Source of the DNA: Pseudonocardia broussonetiae
GTDB taxonomy: Bacteria; Actinomycetota; Actinomycetes; Mycobacteriales; Pseudonocardiaceae
Assembly (NCBI RefSeq): GCF_013155125.1
Contig: NZ_CP053564.1
Location: forward strand, 193,501 to 257,500
DNA length: 64,000 nt
Direction of reading: 5' to 3'
Position 1 is the stretch's first letter. Every line of letters starts with the position of its first letter. This document shows, piece after piece, positions 15,877 through 23,943 of this stretch. Made by a program: the position numbers and the translations under genes. The notes below the pieces were generated by a model. That model saw only the letters and a program-made list of their open reading frames with translations. It did no database searches and was not told the DNA's origin.

Positions 15877-17525
15877 ACGGCTCCGCCGCACCGGCCCCAC
15901 CGACGACCGTCGCGCAGGTCGTCGGCGCGCTGCTGGCGGAGCTCGGCGTCGGGCACGCGTTCGGCGTCGTCGGCAGCGGCAACTTCCACGTCACCAACGC
16001 CCTGCGCGCGCACGGGGTGCCGTTCACCGCGGCCCGCCACGAGGGCGGCGCCGCGACCATGGCCGACGCCTACGCCCGCACCGCGGGCGGCGTCGCGGTG
16101 CTCACGCTGCACCAGGGCTGCGGCCTCACCAACGCCCTGACCGGCATCACCGAGGCCGCGAAGAGCCGCACCCCGCTGCTGGTGCTCGCCGCCGACACCG
16201 CCGGGGCCGCGGTGCGGTCGAACTTCCGCATCGACCAGGACGCACTGGTCGCCTCCGTCGGCGCCGTCGCGGAGCGGGTGCACTCGGCCGCGTCCGCCGC
16301 CGCCGACGTCCGGCGGGCCTACGCGACCTGCCGCGGCCTGCGCCGCACGGTGGTGCTCAGCCTGCCCCTGGACGTGCAGGACCAGCCCTGCGCACCCGCC
16401 GCGGTCGCCTTCACGCCGCTGCCCCCGACCCGCCCGGACGCCGACGTGGCTGCCGAGCTCGCCCGTCTCCTCGACGACGCGCGGCGGCCGGTGTTCATCG
16501 CGGGTCGCGGTGCGCGCGGAGCCGGCCCCGAGCTCGCCGCGCTCGCCGACTCCTGCGGCGCCCTGCTCGCCACCTCCGCGGTGGCGAACGGGCTCTTCAC
16601 CGGTCGGGGGTGGAACCTCGGCATCTCCGGCGGGTTCGCCACCGACCTCGCCGCGGAGCTGATCACCGGCGCCGACCTGGTCGTGGCCTGGGGCGCGTCG
16701 CTGACGATGTGGACCACCCGGCACGGTGCGCTGCTCGGCGAGGACACCACCGTCGTGCAGGTCGACGACACCCCCGAGGCACTCGGCGCGCAGCGACCCG
16801 TCGACCTGGCCGTGCTCGGCGACGTCCGCGCGACCGCGCTCGACGTGGCCGCGCACGTCCGGGGCGGGCCCGGCTACCGGACCGACGACGTGCGCGCCCG
16901 GATCGCCGCGGAGGGCCGCTGGACGCAGGTCCCGGTGCCGGAGCAGGCGCCCGACTCGGACCGCATCGACCCCCGCACCCTCTCGACGGCGCTCGACGCC
17001 CTGCTCCCCGCCGAGCGCACGCTCGCCGTCGACTCCGGGAACTTCATGGGCTACCCGAGCGCCTACCTGGCCGTGCCGGACGCCGCCGGGTTCTGCTTCA
17101 CGCAGGGGTTCCAGTCGATCGGGCTCGGCCTCGCGACGGCGATCGGCGCCGCGCTGGCCCGCCCGGACCGGCTGCCCGTGGCCGCGCTCGGCGACGGCGG
17201 GTTCCTCATGGGGATCTCCGAGCTGGAGACGCTGGTGCGGCTCGGGATCGGGATGCTCGTCGTGGTCTACGACGACGCCGGCTACGGCGCCGAGTTCCAC
17301 CACTTCGACGGCGCCGACCACGCCACCGTCCGCTTCCCCGACGCCGACCTGGCCGCCATCGCGACCGGGTACGGCTGCGACGCCGTCACCGTCCGGTCGG
17401 TCGACGACCTGGCCCCGGTGGCGCAGTGGCTGGACGGGCCGCGGGAACGGCCGGTGCTCGTCGACGCGAAGGTGCGCAGCGACGAGGCGTCCTGGTGGCT
17501 GGTGGAGGCGTTCCGCGGGCACTGA
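15873..17525 (+). CDS. Thiamine-pyrophosphate-dependent decarboxylase/carboligase
   Basis: A 550-residue TPP enzyme of the acetolactate synthase/benzoylformate decarboxylase superfamily. RHEGGAATMADAYAR (about 48-62) carries the catalytic Glu position as H-E-G. The TPP-diphosphate motif begins GDGGFLM near residue 440, but the usual closing NN is replaced by DDAGYG. An unusual HQGCGLTNALTG segment follows the Pyr domain. The gene is coupled to the cyclase gene, so a 2-oxo acid produced by hydrolysis of a cyclic or amide compound is a reasonable substrate. Specificity unknown. Confidence 0.78.
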   Translation: MNGSAAPAPPTTVAQVVGALLAELGVGHAFGVVGSGNFHVTNALRAHGVPFTAARHEGGAATMADAYARTAGGVAVLTLHQGCGLTNALTGITEAAKSRTPLLVLAADTAGAAVRSNFRIDQDALVASVGAVAERVHSAASAAADVRRAYATCRGLRRTVVLSLPLDVQDQPCAPAAVAFTPLPPTRPDADVAAELARLLDDARRPVFIAGRGARGAGPELAALADSCGALLATSAVANGLFTGRGWNLGISGGFATDLAAELITGADLVVAWGASLTMWTTRHGALLGEDTTVVQVDDTPEALGAQRPVDLAVLGDVRATALDVAAHVRGGPGYRTDDVRARIAAEGRWTQVPVPEQAPDSDRIDPRTLSTALDALLPAERTLAVDSGNFMGYPSAYLAVPDAAGFCFTQGFQSIGLGLATAIGAALARPDRLPVAALGDGGFLMGISELETLVRLGIGMLVVVYDDAGYGAEFHHFDGADHATVRFPDADLAAIATGYGCDAVTVRSVDDLAPVAQWLDGPRERPVLVDAKVRSDEASWWLVEAFRGH

Positions 17526-17533
17526 GCCCGTCG

Positions 17534-17555
17534 GACGCACCGGATATGGTGCGTC
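17534..17555 (+). promoter_or_regulatory. Autoregulatory operator and -10 box of the PaaX-type gene
   Basis: A perfect inverted repeat GACGCACC - GGATAT - GGTGCGTC. The TATGGT -10 box (17545-17550) lies inside it and ends 6 nt before the GTG start, so a protein bound here would block a leaderless promoter. Confidence 0.65.
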
Positions 17556-17556
17556 G

Positions 17557-18399
17557 GTGACCGTGGCCGAGGACGCAGCAGAGGTCGGGGTCGTCGCCGC
17601 ACCGCGGGCCCTGATCGTCTCCCTGTACGGCCTCTACGCCCGCCAGCAGGACGGGTGGCTGTCGGTGGCGTCGGTCGTGCGGATGATGGCCGAGTTCGGC
17701 GTCGACGGGCAGGCGGTGCGCTCGTCGGTGTTCCGGCTCAAGCGCCGCGGCCTGCTGATCGCGGAGAAGGTCGGGCGCGCGGCCGGGTACCGGCTCTCCG
17801 ACGTCGGCCAGGCCATCCTCGCCGAGGGCGACTCCCGGATCTTCACCCGCCGCCGCGGCACCCTCGACGAGGGGTGGCTGCTCGTGACGTTCTCGGTGCC
17901 GGAGGCCGAGCGGGAGAAGCGCCACCTGCTGCGCACCCAGCTCGCCCGCCTCGGGCTCGGCACGGTCGCGCCCGGCCTGTGGATCGCCCCCGCGCACCGC
18001 GAGACCGAGGTCGCCGCGGCGCTGGAGCGCGCGGGCCTGCGCGGGTTCACCGATCTGTTCCGCAGCCACCACGTCTCGTCGCGGCCGGCGCGCGAGACCG
18101 TGCGCACCTGGTGGGACCTCGACGCCCTCGACGCCGTCCACGCCGAGTTCGTGCTGCGCTTCGAGCCCGTCCGCGCCCGCTGGGCCGCCGACCCCGACGG
18201 GCCGGCCGCCCGGGCGTTCACCGACTTCGTCGAGGTCGTCACGGCCTGGCGCCGGCTGCCCTACCTCGACCCCGGCCTGCCCCTGGAGGTGCTGCCGGTC
18301 GGCTGGGTCGGGGTGACGGCGGAGGAGCTGTTCGCCGCCCTGCGCGAGCGCCTCGCCGGCCCCGCCGCCGCCCACGCCCGCACGCTGCTCGCCGGTTAG
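17557..18399 (+). CDS. PaaX-family transcriptional regulator
   Basis: A 280-residue regulator. The N-terminal winged helix is LSVASVVRMMAEFGVDGQAVRSSVFRLKRRGLL (described by its start; residues about 32-64), matching PaaX HTH domains. It is followed by the PaaX middle and C-terminal domains (LVTFSVPEAEREKRH and WWDLDALD). PaaX proteins repress aromatic-acid catabolic operons and are released by an aryl-CoA. GTG at 17557 sits 6 nt after TATGGT inside an inverted repeat. The gene lies between two catabolic operons that carry the same operator pattern. Its last 4 nt overlap the convergent RidA gene. Confidence 0.87.
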   Translation: MTVAEDAAEVGVVAAPRALIVSLYGLYARQQDGWLSVASVVRMMAEFGVDGQAVRSSVFRLKRRGLLIAEKVGRAAGYRLSDVGQAILAEGDSRIFTRRRGTLDEGWLLVTFSVPEAEREKRHLLRTQLARLGLGTVAPGLWIAPAHRETEVAAALERAGLRGFTDLFRSHHVSSRPARETVRTWWDLDALDAVHAEFVLRFEPVRARWAADPDGPAARAFTDFVEVVTAWRRLPYLDPGLPLEVLPVGWVGVTAEELFAALRERLAGPAAAHARTLLAG

Positions 18400-18788
18400 G
18401 CCGCCCGCGCCGCCGCCACGCCCTGGATCTCGATCAGCGCCTCGGGCTGCCAGAGGGCGGTGACGCCGATGCCGGCCATCGCCGGGTAGTCGCTGCCCGC
18501 CATCTCCCGCCAGATCCGGCCGATCTCGCGCCCGTTCGCCTGGTAGTCGGGGATGTCGGTCAGGTAGATCGTGACGCTGAGCAGGTCCGACGGCTGGCCG
18601 CCCGCCGCGCGCAGCGCCGTCAGCAGGTTGCCGAACGCCTGCCGGAACTGCTCGACGATCCCGCCCTCGACGATCTTCCCGTCCGCGTCCATGGCCGTCT
18701 GCCCGGCGAGGTGGACGGTGTCGCCGTGCCGGACCGCGTAGGTGAAGCCGGACGGCCTGGCCAGCTCGGGCGGGTTGACGAATTCCAT
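18396..18788 (-). CDS. RidA/YjgF-family imine or enamine deaminase
   Basis: A 130-residue RidA-type protein. It has GQTAMDADGKIVEGGIVEQ near residue 28 and TIYLTDIPDY in the middle, and ends with IEIQGVAA where the family has the substrate-binding Glu. RidA proteins form trimers and hydrolyse reactive enamines/imines, releasing ammonia. ATG 18788 has a GAGGAG Shine-Dalgarno 5 nt upstream. It diverges from the cupin/thioesterase/ligase/monooxygenase operon. An enamine formed from 2-aminobenzoyl-CoA would be a natural substrate, but this is inference. Confidence 0.85.
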   Translation of the reverse strand: MEFVNPPELARPSGFTYAVRHGDTVHLAGQTAMDADGKIVEGGIVEQFRQAFGNLLTALRAAGGQPSDLLSVTIYLTDIPDYQANGREIGRIWREMAGSDYPAMAGIGVTALWQPEALIEIQGVAAARAA

Positions 18789-18801
18789 CGCTGCTCCTCG
18801 A

Positions 18802-18819
18802 CGCATCGCACATGGTGTG
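18802..18819. promoter_or_regulatory. Third operator-like site, between RidA and cupin genes
   Basis: CGCAT - CGCACATG - GTGTG repeats the CGCAY-N8-GTGYG pattern and the ATG before the right arm seen at 15037 and 17536, with weaker arm symmetry. A second palindrome, ATCGT-A-ACGAT, follows at 18831-18841. Either could control this divergent promoter. Confidence 0.45.
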
Positions 18820-18865
18820 CTTCCATGACTATCGTAACGATGACGCGATACAGAAGCGAGGGGCC

Positions 18866-19297
18866 ATGTCCACCGACCTGAAGCTCGTGCCGGTCGTCAC
18901 CCGCAAGGGCCAGGAGCACGGCGCCACCGGCCAGTCCGGCGGCGCGCTGCGGGTCTCCGGCGTCTCGCCGCAGCACACGCCGGCCACGCGCATCTGGTTC
19001 GGCAAGGTCAGCAACGAGCCCGGCTACCGGTCGCTGCCCCACCACCACGGCGAGGCCGAGACCGGCGGCTACGTGCTGACCGGCACCGCGCGCATCTACT
19101 TCGGCGAGGGCTACGCCGAGTTCCTCGACATGACCGAGGGCGACTTCGTGTTCGTCCCGCCGCACATGCCGCACGTCGAGGCCAACATGAGCACCACCGA
19201 GGAGCTCGTCTGGCTGACCTGTCGCACGCCGGACAACATCGTCGTCAACCTCGACGAGGTCGACGACTCCGTGCTCGAGGGGTTCCGACGGGCATGA
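18866..19297 (+). CDS. Small single-domain cupin protein
   Basis: A 143-residue cupin. Metal ligands are visible in LPHHHGEAETGGYVLTG (H-x-H followed by E) and in the second cupin motif FVPPHMPH. It is too short to be a bicupin dioxygenase such as gentisate dioxygenase, so it may be an isomerase, hydrolase or ligand sensor. ATG 18866 follows GCGAGGGG. Its stop overlaps the next ATG (ATGA). It heads the operon leading to the fused monooxygenase; no specific reaction can be assigned. Confidence 0.8.
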   Translation: MSTDLKLVPVVTRKGQEHGATGQSGGALRVSGVSPQHTPATRIWFGKVSNEPGYRSLPHHHGEAETGGYVLTGTARIYFGEGYAEFLDMTEGDFVFVPPHMPHVEANMSTTEELVWLTCRTPDNIVVNLDEVDDSVLEGFRRA

Positions 19298-20136
19298 GCA
19301 CCAGCAAGCACCTCCTCGACGTCCTGTCCCTCACGCCCGACGGTGACGACGCGTTCGTCGGCCACCCGCAGGTCATCCCGTCCGGCCGGGTCTACGGCGG
19401 CGAGCTCGTGGCGCAGGCGCAGGTGGCGATGTCGCACACCGTCGGCGACGACCGCCGCATCCACTCGCTGCACGGCTACTTCCTCCGCGCCGGCGACGTC
19501 CGCACGCCCACCCGCTGGGCCGTGCAGCGGCTGCGCGACGGCCGCAACTTCTCCGTCCGCACGGTGCAGGGGATGCAGGGCGACCGCGTCCTGTTCCACG
19601 CGATGGCCTCGTTCCAGGTGCCGGGCCAGGGCGTCGAGCACCAGGAGCCGATGCCCGACCTCCCGGACCCCGAGGGCCTGCCGACGTCCGAGCAGGCGCT
19701 GGCCGGGTCGACCGTCCGCGACGCCGAGTACTGGTCGCACGACCGCAGCTTCGACATCCGCCACTCCCCCGCCGCGATCTACACCACGTCCGACGGCGAG
19801 CCCGTCCGCCGCCAGACGGTGTGGCTGCGCGCCTGGGAGACCCTGCCCGACGACCCGGCCGTGCACCGCAGCGCGCTCGCCTACGTCTGCGACTACACGC
19901 TGCTCGAGCCGATCCTGCGGCAGCACGGGGCCGCCTGGTCCGACGACGGCGTCGTCACCGCGAGCCTCGACCACGCGATGTGGTGGCACCACGACGGCCG
20001 GATGGACGACTGGGTCGCGCTCGTGCAGGAGTCGCCGGTGGCACTGCGCGGCCTCGGCCTCGGCTCGGCCCGCCTCTACTCGCGCGACGGCGCGCTGCTG
20101 GCGAGCGTGACGCAGGAGGGGCTGGTGCACCTGTGA
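19294..20136 (+). CDS. TesB-type acyl-CoA thioesterase
   Basis: A 280-residue double-hotdog thioesterase of the TesB/ACOT8 family. SGRVYGGELVAQAQVA near 32-47 and LHGYFLRAGD near 60-69 belong to the first hotdog. SLDHAMWWH near 226-234 carries the conserved Asp-His of the second, with the terminal Q-E-G-L-V. It hydrolyses acyl-CoA or aryl-CoA esters. In this operon it could release free gentisate from gentisyl-CoA or drain a dead-end CoA ester. It overlaps both neighbours by 4 nt. Confidence 0.87.
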   Translation: MSTSKHLLDVLSLTPDGDDAFVGHPQVIPSGRVYGGELVAQAQVAMSHTVGDDRRIHSLHGYFLRAGDVRTPTRWAVQRLRDGRNFSVRTVQGMQGDRVLFHAMASFQVPGQGVEHQEPMPDLPDPEGLPTSEQALAGSTVRDAEYWSHDRSFDIRHSPAAIYTTSDGEPVRRQTVWLRAWETLPDDPAVHRSALAYVCDYTLLEPILRQHGAAWSDDGVVTASLDHAMWWHHDGRMDDWVALVQESPVALRGLGLGSARLYSRDGALLASVTQEGLVHL

Positions 20137-21455
20137 GCGAGTACTGGAACCCCAAGACCGAGCTGCTGCCGCGCGAGGACCTCCGCGCGCTGCAGCTCGC
20201 CAAGCTGCGCCTGCTCGTCGAGTGGGCGCAGGCGCGCAGCCCGCACTACCGGCGCACGCTCGCGGGGATCCGCCCCGAGCAGCTCCGGACGTGGGCCGAC
20301 ATCGACCGCATCCCGTTCCTCACCCGCGAGGAGTGGATGCGCAGCCAGGAGGAGCACCCGCCCTACGGCGAGCTCCCGGTCGTCGGCCCGGACGCGGCGA
20401 TCCGCGTCCACACCACCAGCGGCACGTCCGGCCGCACGCCGCTGCGCGCGCTGGACAGCCGCAAGGACTGGGCCTGGGCCGCGGAGATGTGGTGCTACGC
20501 GCTGTGGGCGGCGGGCGTGCGGGCGCACGACGTCGGCTACGTCGCCTTCGGCTACGGCTCGTTCATCGGGTTCTGGGGCCTGCACAACGGGTTGGAGCGG
20601 ATCGGCGCGCTGACCGTCCCCGGCGGGGCGCAGACCACGCCGAACCGCGTGAAGCAGATCGTCGACTTCGGGGCCACCGTCGTCGCCTCGACGCCCACCT
20701 ACGCGCTGCGCCTGGCCGCCGAGGCCGAGGCGACGGGCGTCGACCTGCGCGGCGGGCCGGTGCGCACCGTGATCCTCTCCGGTGAGCCCGTCGTCGCGGA
20801 GACGAAGGCGATCATCGAGGAGCGCTGGGGCGCCCGGGCCCACGACACCGCGGGGATGACCGAGATCTCGACGGTCTTCATGTTCGAGCCGACCGGCCGG
20901 CCCGGCGGCAGCCACATCATCGAGGACCACTTCATCGAGCAGGTGATCGACCCGGAGACGGGCCGCGAGGTCGGCTACGGGGAGCGCGGCGAGCGCGTCT
21001 GCACCTCCTTCGGCCGCAGCACCACCCCGCTGCTGCGCTACCGCACCGCCGACGTGGTGGTGAAGGTGCCCAGCCGCAGCGCCCGCACGTTCGACCTCTA
21101 CGAGGGCGGCATCCTCGGCCGCGTCGACGACATGAAGCTCGTGCGCGGCACCAACGTCTACCCGAGCGCGATCGAGGCCGTCGTCCGCGGCTTCGACGGC
21201 ATCGAGGAGTTCCAGGTCCGCATCGAGCGCCGCGGCGACCGCGACGAGATCGTCCTGTGCGTCGAGCCGGTGCCGACGATGGGCGACGAGCCGTGGGGAC
21301 GCCTGGCCGACGACCTCGGCCGCGAGCTCGCCGACGCCCACGAGGGCCTGCGCTTCCACGTCGAGCGGGCCGCCACCGAGACCCTGCCCCGCTTCGAGCT
21401 CAAGGCCAAGCGGCTGACCGACCTGCGGCCCGCCCCGACGACGAGGAGCGTGTGA
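20133..21455 (+). CDS. Phenylacetate-CoA-ligase-like aryl-CoA ligase
   Basis: A 440-residue AMP-forming ligase of the PaaK family. The ATP loop TTSGTSGRTP lies near 90-99, the A5-type DTAGMTE near 246-252, and the hinge region LVRGTNVYPSAIE near 335. The C-terminal PaaK subdomain follows. PaaK relatives activate phenylacetate, benzoate, salicylate or 2-aminobenzoate. The product is probably the substrate of the fused monooxygenase two genes downstream. GTG 20133 overlaps the thioesterase stop (GTGA). Confidence 0.85.
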   Translation: MSEYWNPKTELLPREDLRALQLAKLRLLVEWAQARSPHYRRTLAGIRPEQLRTWADIDRIPFLTREEWMRSQEEHPPYGELPVVGPDAAIRVHTTSGTSGRTPLRALDSRKDWAWAAEMWCYALWAAGVRAHDVGYVAFGYGSFIGFWGLHNGLERIGALTVPGGAQTTPNRVKQIVDFGATVVASTPTYALRLAAEAEATGVDLRGGPVRTVILSGEPVVAETKAIIEERWGARAHDTAGMTEISTVFMFEPTGRPGGSHIIEDHFIEQVIDPETGREVGYGERGERVCTSFGRSTTPLLRYRTADVVVKVPSRSARTFDLYEGGILGRVDDMKLVRGTNVYPSAIEAVVRGFDGIEEFQVRIERRGDRDEIVLCVEPVPTMGDEPWGRLADDLGRELADAHEGLRFHVERAATETLPRFELKAKRLTDLRPAPTTRSV

Positions 21456-21655
21456 TGGCCACCGACCTGCTGCACCGCACGACCACCGCCGACGAGGACG
21501 CCCTGCTGGCCGTCCACGACCAGCTCCGCGCGCTGCTCGCCGCCGACCTGCCGCCGTGCGCCGCCGCCGGGCTGCGGACCGCGCTCGCCAGCGTCGCCGT
21601 CGTGGTCACCGACCTGGGGCTGCGGTTCGAGCACCTGCTGGACGAGGGGGTCTGA
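21455..21655 (+). CDS. 66-residue hypothetical protein
   Basis: A small acidic, mostly helical protein that begins MATDLLHRTT and ends HLLDEGV. The ATG overlaps the ligase stop codon (TGATG), and the stop lies one base before the monooxygenase start, so it is translated within the operon. No family is recognised, and no cysteine cluster or membrane segment is present apart from Cys in PPCAAAG. It could be an accessory subunit of the adjacent ligase or monooxygenase. Confidence 0.72.
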   Translation: MATDLLHRTTTADEDALLAVHDQLRALLAADLPPCAAAGLRTALASVAVVVTDLGLRFEHLLDEGV

Positions 21656-21656
21656 C

Positions 21657-23939
21657 GTGCGGATCGCCTCCGTCGGCGGCGGGCCGGGCGGCCTGTTCAG
21701 CTCGATCCTGCTGAAGAAGGCCGACCCCACCCGCGAGATCACCGTCTACGAGCGCAACGCCGCCGACGACACGTTCGGCTTCGGCGTCGTGTTCTCGCAG
21801 GAGACGCTGGACAACATCGCTGCGGCCGACCCGGAGTCGTTCGGCCGCATCGAGGCCGAGTTCCGGCACTGGAGCGCGATCGACACCGACTTCCTCGGCG
21901 CCCGCGAGCGCTCCGACGGCCACGCGTTCGCCGCGCTGGAGCGCAAGCGGCTGCTCGCGATCCTCGGCGAGCGGGCGCGGGAGCTCGGCGTCGACGTCCG
22001 CTACCGCACCGAGGCCCCGGACCTGGCGACGCTGCAGGGCGGGCACGACCTCGTCATCGCCTCCGACGGCGTCAACTCCCCGATCCGCGCGCAGCTGGCC
22101 GACCACCTCGACCCCCGCGTCGAGCACCGCTCCGCCAAGTACGTCTGGTTCGGCACGACGCGCCCGTTCGACTGCTTCACGTTCCTGTTCGTGGAGACCG
22201 AGTTCGGGCTGTTCTGGGCGCACGTCTACCCGTTCGACCAGGAGCGCTCGACGTTCATCGTCGAGACCGACGAGGAGACCTGGCGCCGCGCCGGGCTCGA
22301 CGCCTTCGCCGCCGTCCCGCGCCGGCCGGGCGAGAACGACGAGGCGACGATCGCGTTCTGCGAGCGGATCTTCGCCGGGCACCTCGACGGGCACCCGCTG
22401 ATCGGCAACAACTCCGGCTGGCTCTCGTTCGCCGTGATCCGCAACCGCAGCTGGTCGGCCGAGGGCGTCGCGCTCGTCGGCGACGCCGCGCACACCGCAC
22501 ACTTCTCGATCGGCTCGGGCACCAAGCTGGCGCTGGAGGACGCGATCAGCCTGGCCGTCAGCGTCGACCGCGAGCCGAGCATCGAGGCCGCGCTCAAGGC
22601 GTACGAGCAGGACCGCCAGCCCGTCGTCGCGTCGCTGCAGCGCTCGGCGCAGACCAGCCTGGAGTGGTTCGAGGGCGCGGCGCGCTACCGGCACCTGCCG
22701 CCGGAGCAGTTCGTGTTCCAGCTGCTGACCCGCAGCCAGCGCGTCACCTACGACAACCTGAAGCTGCGCGACGCCGACTACGTCGCCCGGCTGGACCGCT
22801 GGCTCGCCGACCGCACCCGCGCCACCGGCCTCGACGTCGCCGACGGCACGCCGCCGATGTTCCACCCCTACCGGCTTCGCGGGATGGAGCTGGCCAACCG
22901 GATTGTCGTCTCGCCGATGGCGCAGTACTCCGCCGTCGACGGGATGCCCACCGACTGGCACCTCGTGCACCTGGGCGGGCGCGCCGTCGGCGGGGCCGGG
23001 CTCGTCATGACGGAGATGACGTGCACGTCCCCGGACGCGCGTATCACCCCGGGCTGCCCCGGGATCTGGGACGACGAGCAGGCCGCGGCGTGGGGGCGGG
23101 TCGTCGACTTCGTGCACGCCCACAGCGGCGCGAAGATCGGGATGCAGCTCGGGCACGCGGGCCGCAAGGGCTCCACGAAGGTCATGTGGGAGGGCATCGA
23201 CGACCCCCTGGAGCACGGCGGCTGGGAGATCGTCGGGCCGTCGCCGGTGCCGTACCGGTCCGACAGCGCCGTGCCGCGGGAGATGACGCACGCCGACATC
23301 GCGCAGGTGATCGACGACCACGTGGCGGCCGCTCGCCGGGCCGCCGACGCCGGCTTCGACCTGCTGGAGCTGCACTACGCGCACGGCTACCTGGTGTCGA
23401 GCTTCCTGTCGCCGCTGTCGAACCACCGCACGGACGGCTACGGCGGCGACCTGCGCGGCCGCGCCCGCTTCGGCCTGGAACTGCTCGACGCCGTGCGCGC
23501 CGCGTGGCCGCAGGACCGCCCGATCAGCGTGCGGATCAGCGCCACCGACTGGGTCGACGGCGGGTTCGACGGCGACGACGCGGTGGAGCTGGCCCGGATG
23601 CTGGCCGAGCACGGCGCCGACATCGTCGACGTCTCCACCGGCCAGACCAGCACCGAGGCGGAGCCGGCGTACGGGCGGCTCTACCAGACGCCGTTCGCGG
23701 ACCGGATCCGCCAGGAGACCGGGGTGCCGACCATGACCGTCGGCGCGATCGCGTCGGTCGAGGACGCCAACACGATCGTCGCCGCGGGCCGGGCCGACCT
23801 CTGCTGCCTCGCGCGGCCGCACCTCGTCGACCCGTACTGGACGCTCAACGCGGCGATCGACCAGGGCTACCGCGGCTTCACCCCGCCGGTGCAGTACCGC
23901 TCCGGGATGACCGCGCGGCGGCGGGCGCAGGAGCCCTGA
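21657..23939 (+). CDS. Fused aryl-CoA monooxygenase / Old-yellow-enzyme-type reductase
   Basis: A 760-residue two-domain flavoenzyme. The N-terminal 390 residues are an FAD aromatic hydroxylase: VGGGPGGL (6-13), ASDGVNSP (DG motif), and VGDAAHTAHFSIGSGTK (GD motif). The C-terminal 370 residues are an OYE/2,4-dienoyl-CoA-reductase TIM barrel, with YAHGYLVSSFLSPLSNHRTD. This layout is that of 2-aminobenzoyl-CoA monooxygenase/reductase and of proteins annotated as bifunctional salicylyl-CoA 5-hydroxylase/oxidoreductase. It would hydroxylate, and perhaps dearomatise, the CoA ester made by the upstream ligase. RidA nearby favours the amino substrate. Confidence 0.85.
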   Translation: MRIASVGGGPGGLFSSILLKKADPTREITVYERNAADDTFGFGVVFSQETLDNIAAADPESFGRIEAEFRHWSAIDTDFLGARERSDGHAFAALERKRLLAILGERARELGVDVRYRTEAPDLATLQGGHDLVIASDGVNSPIRAQLADHLDPRVEHRSAKYVWFGTTRPFDCFTFLFVETEFGLFWAHVYPFDQERSTFIVETDEETWRRAGLDAFAAVPRRPGENDEATIAFCERIFAGHLDGHPLIGNNSGWLSFAVIRNRSWSAEGVALVGDAAHTAHFSIGSGTKLALEDAISLAVSVDREPSIEAALKAYEQDRQPVVASLQRSAQTSLEWFEGAARYRHLPPEQFVFQLLTRSQRVTYDNLKLRDADYVARLDRWLADRTRATGLDVADGTPPMFHPYRLRGMELANRIVVSPMAQYSAVDGMPTDWHLVHLGGRAVGGAGLVMTEMTCTSPDARITPGCPGIWDDEQAAAWGRVVDFVHAHSGAKIGMQLGHAGRKGSTKVMWEGIDDPLEHGGWEIVGPSPVPYRSDSAVPREMTHADIAQVIDDHVAAARRAADAGFDLLELHYAHGYLVSSFLSPLSNHRTDGYGGDLRGRARFGLELLDAVRAAWPQDRPISVRISATDWVDGGFDGDDAVELARMLAEHGADIVDVSTGQTSTEAEPAYGRLYQTPFADRIRQETGVPTMTVGAIASVEDANTIVAAGRADLCCLARPHLVDPYWTLNAAIDQGYRGFTPPVQYRSGMTARRRAQEP

Positions 23940-23943
23940 CCCC

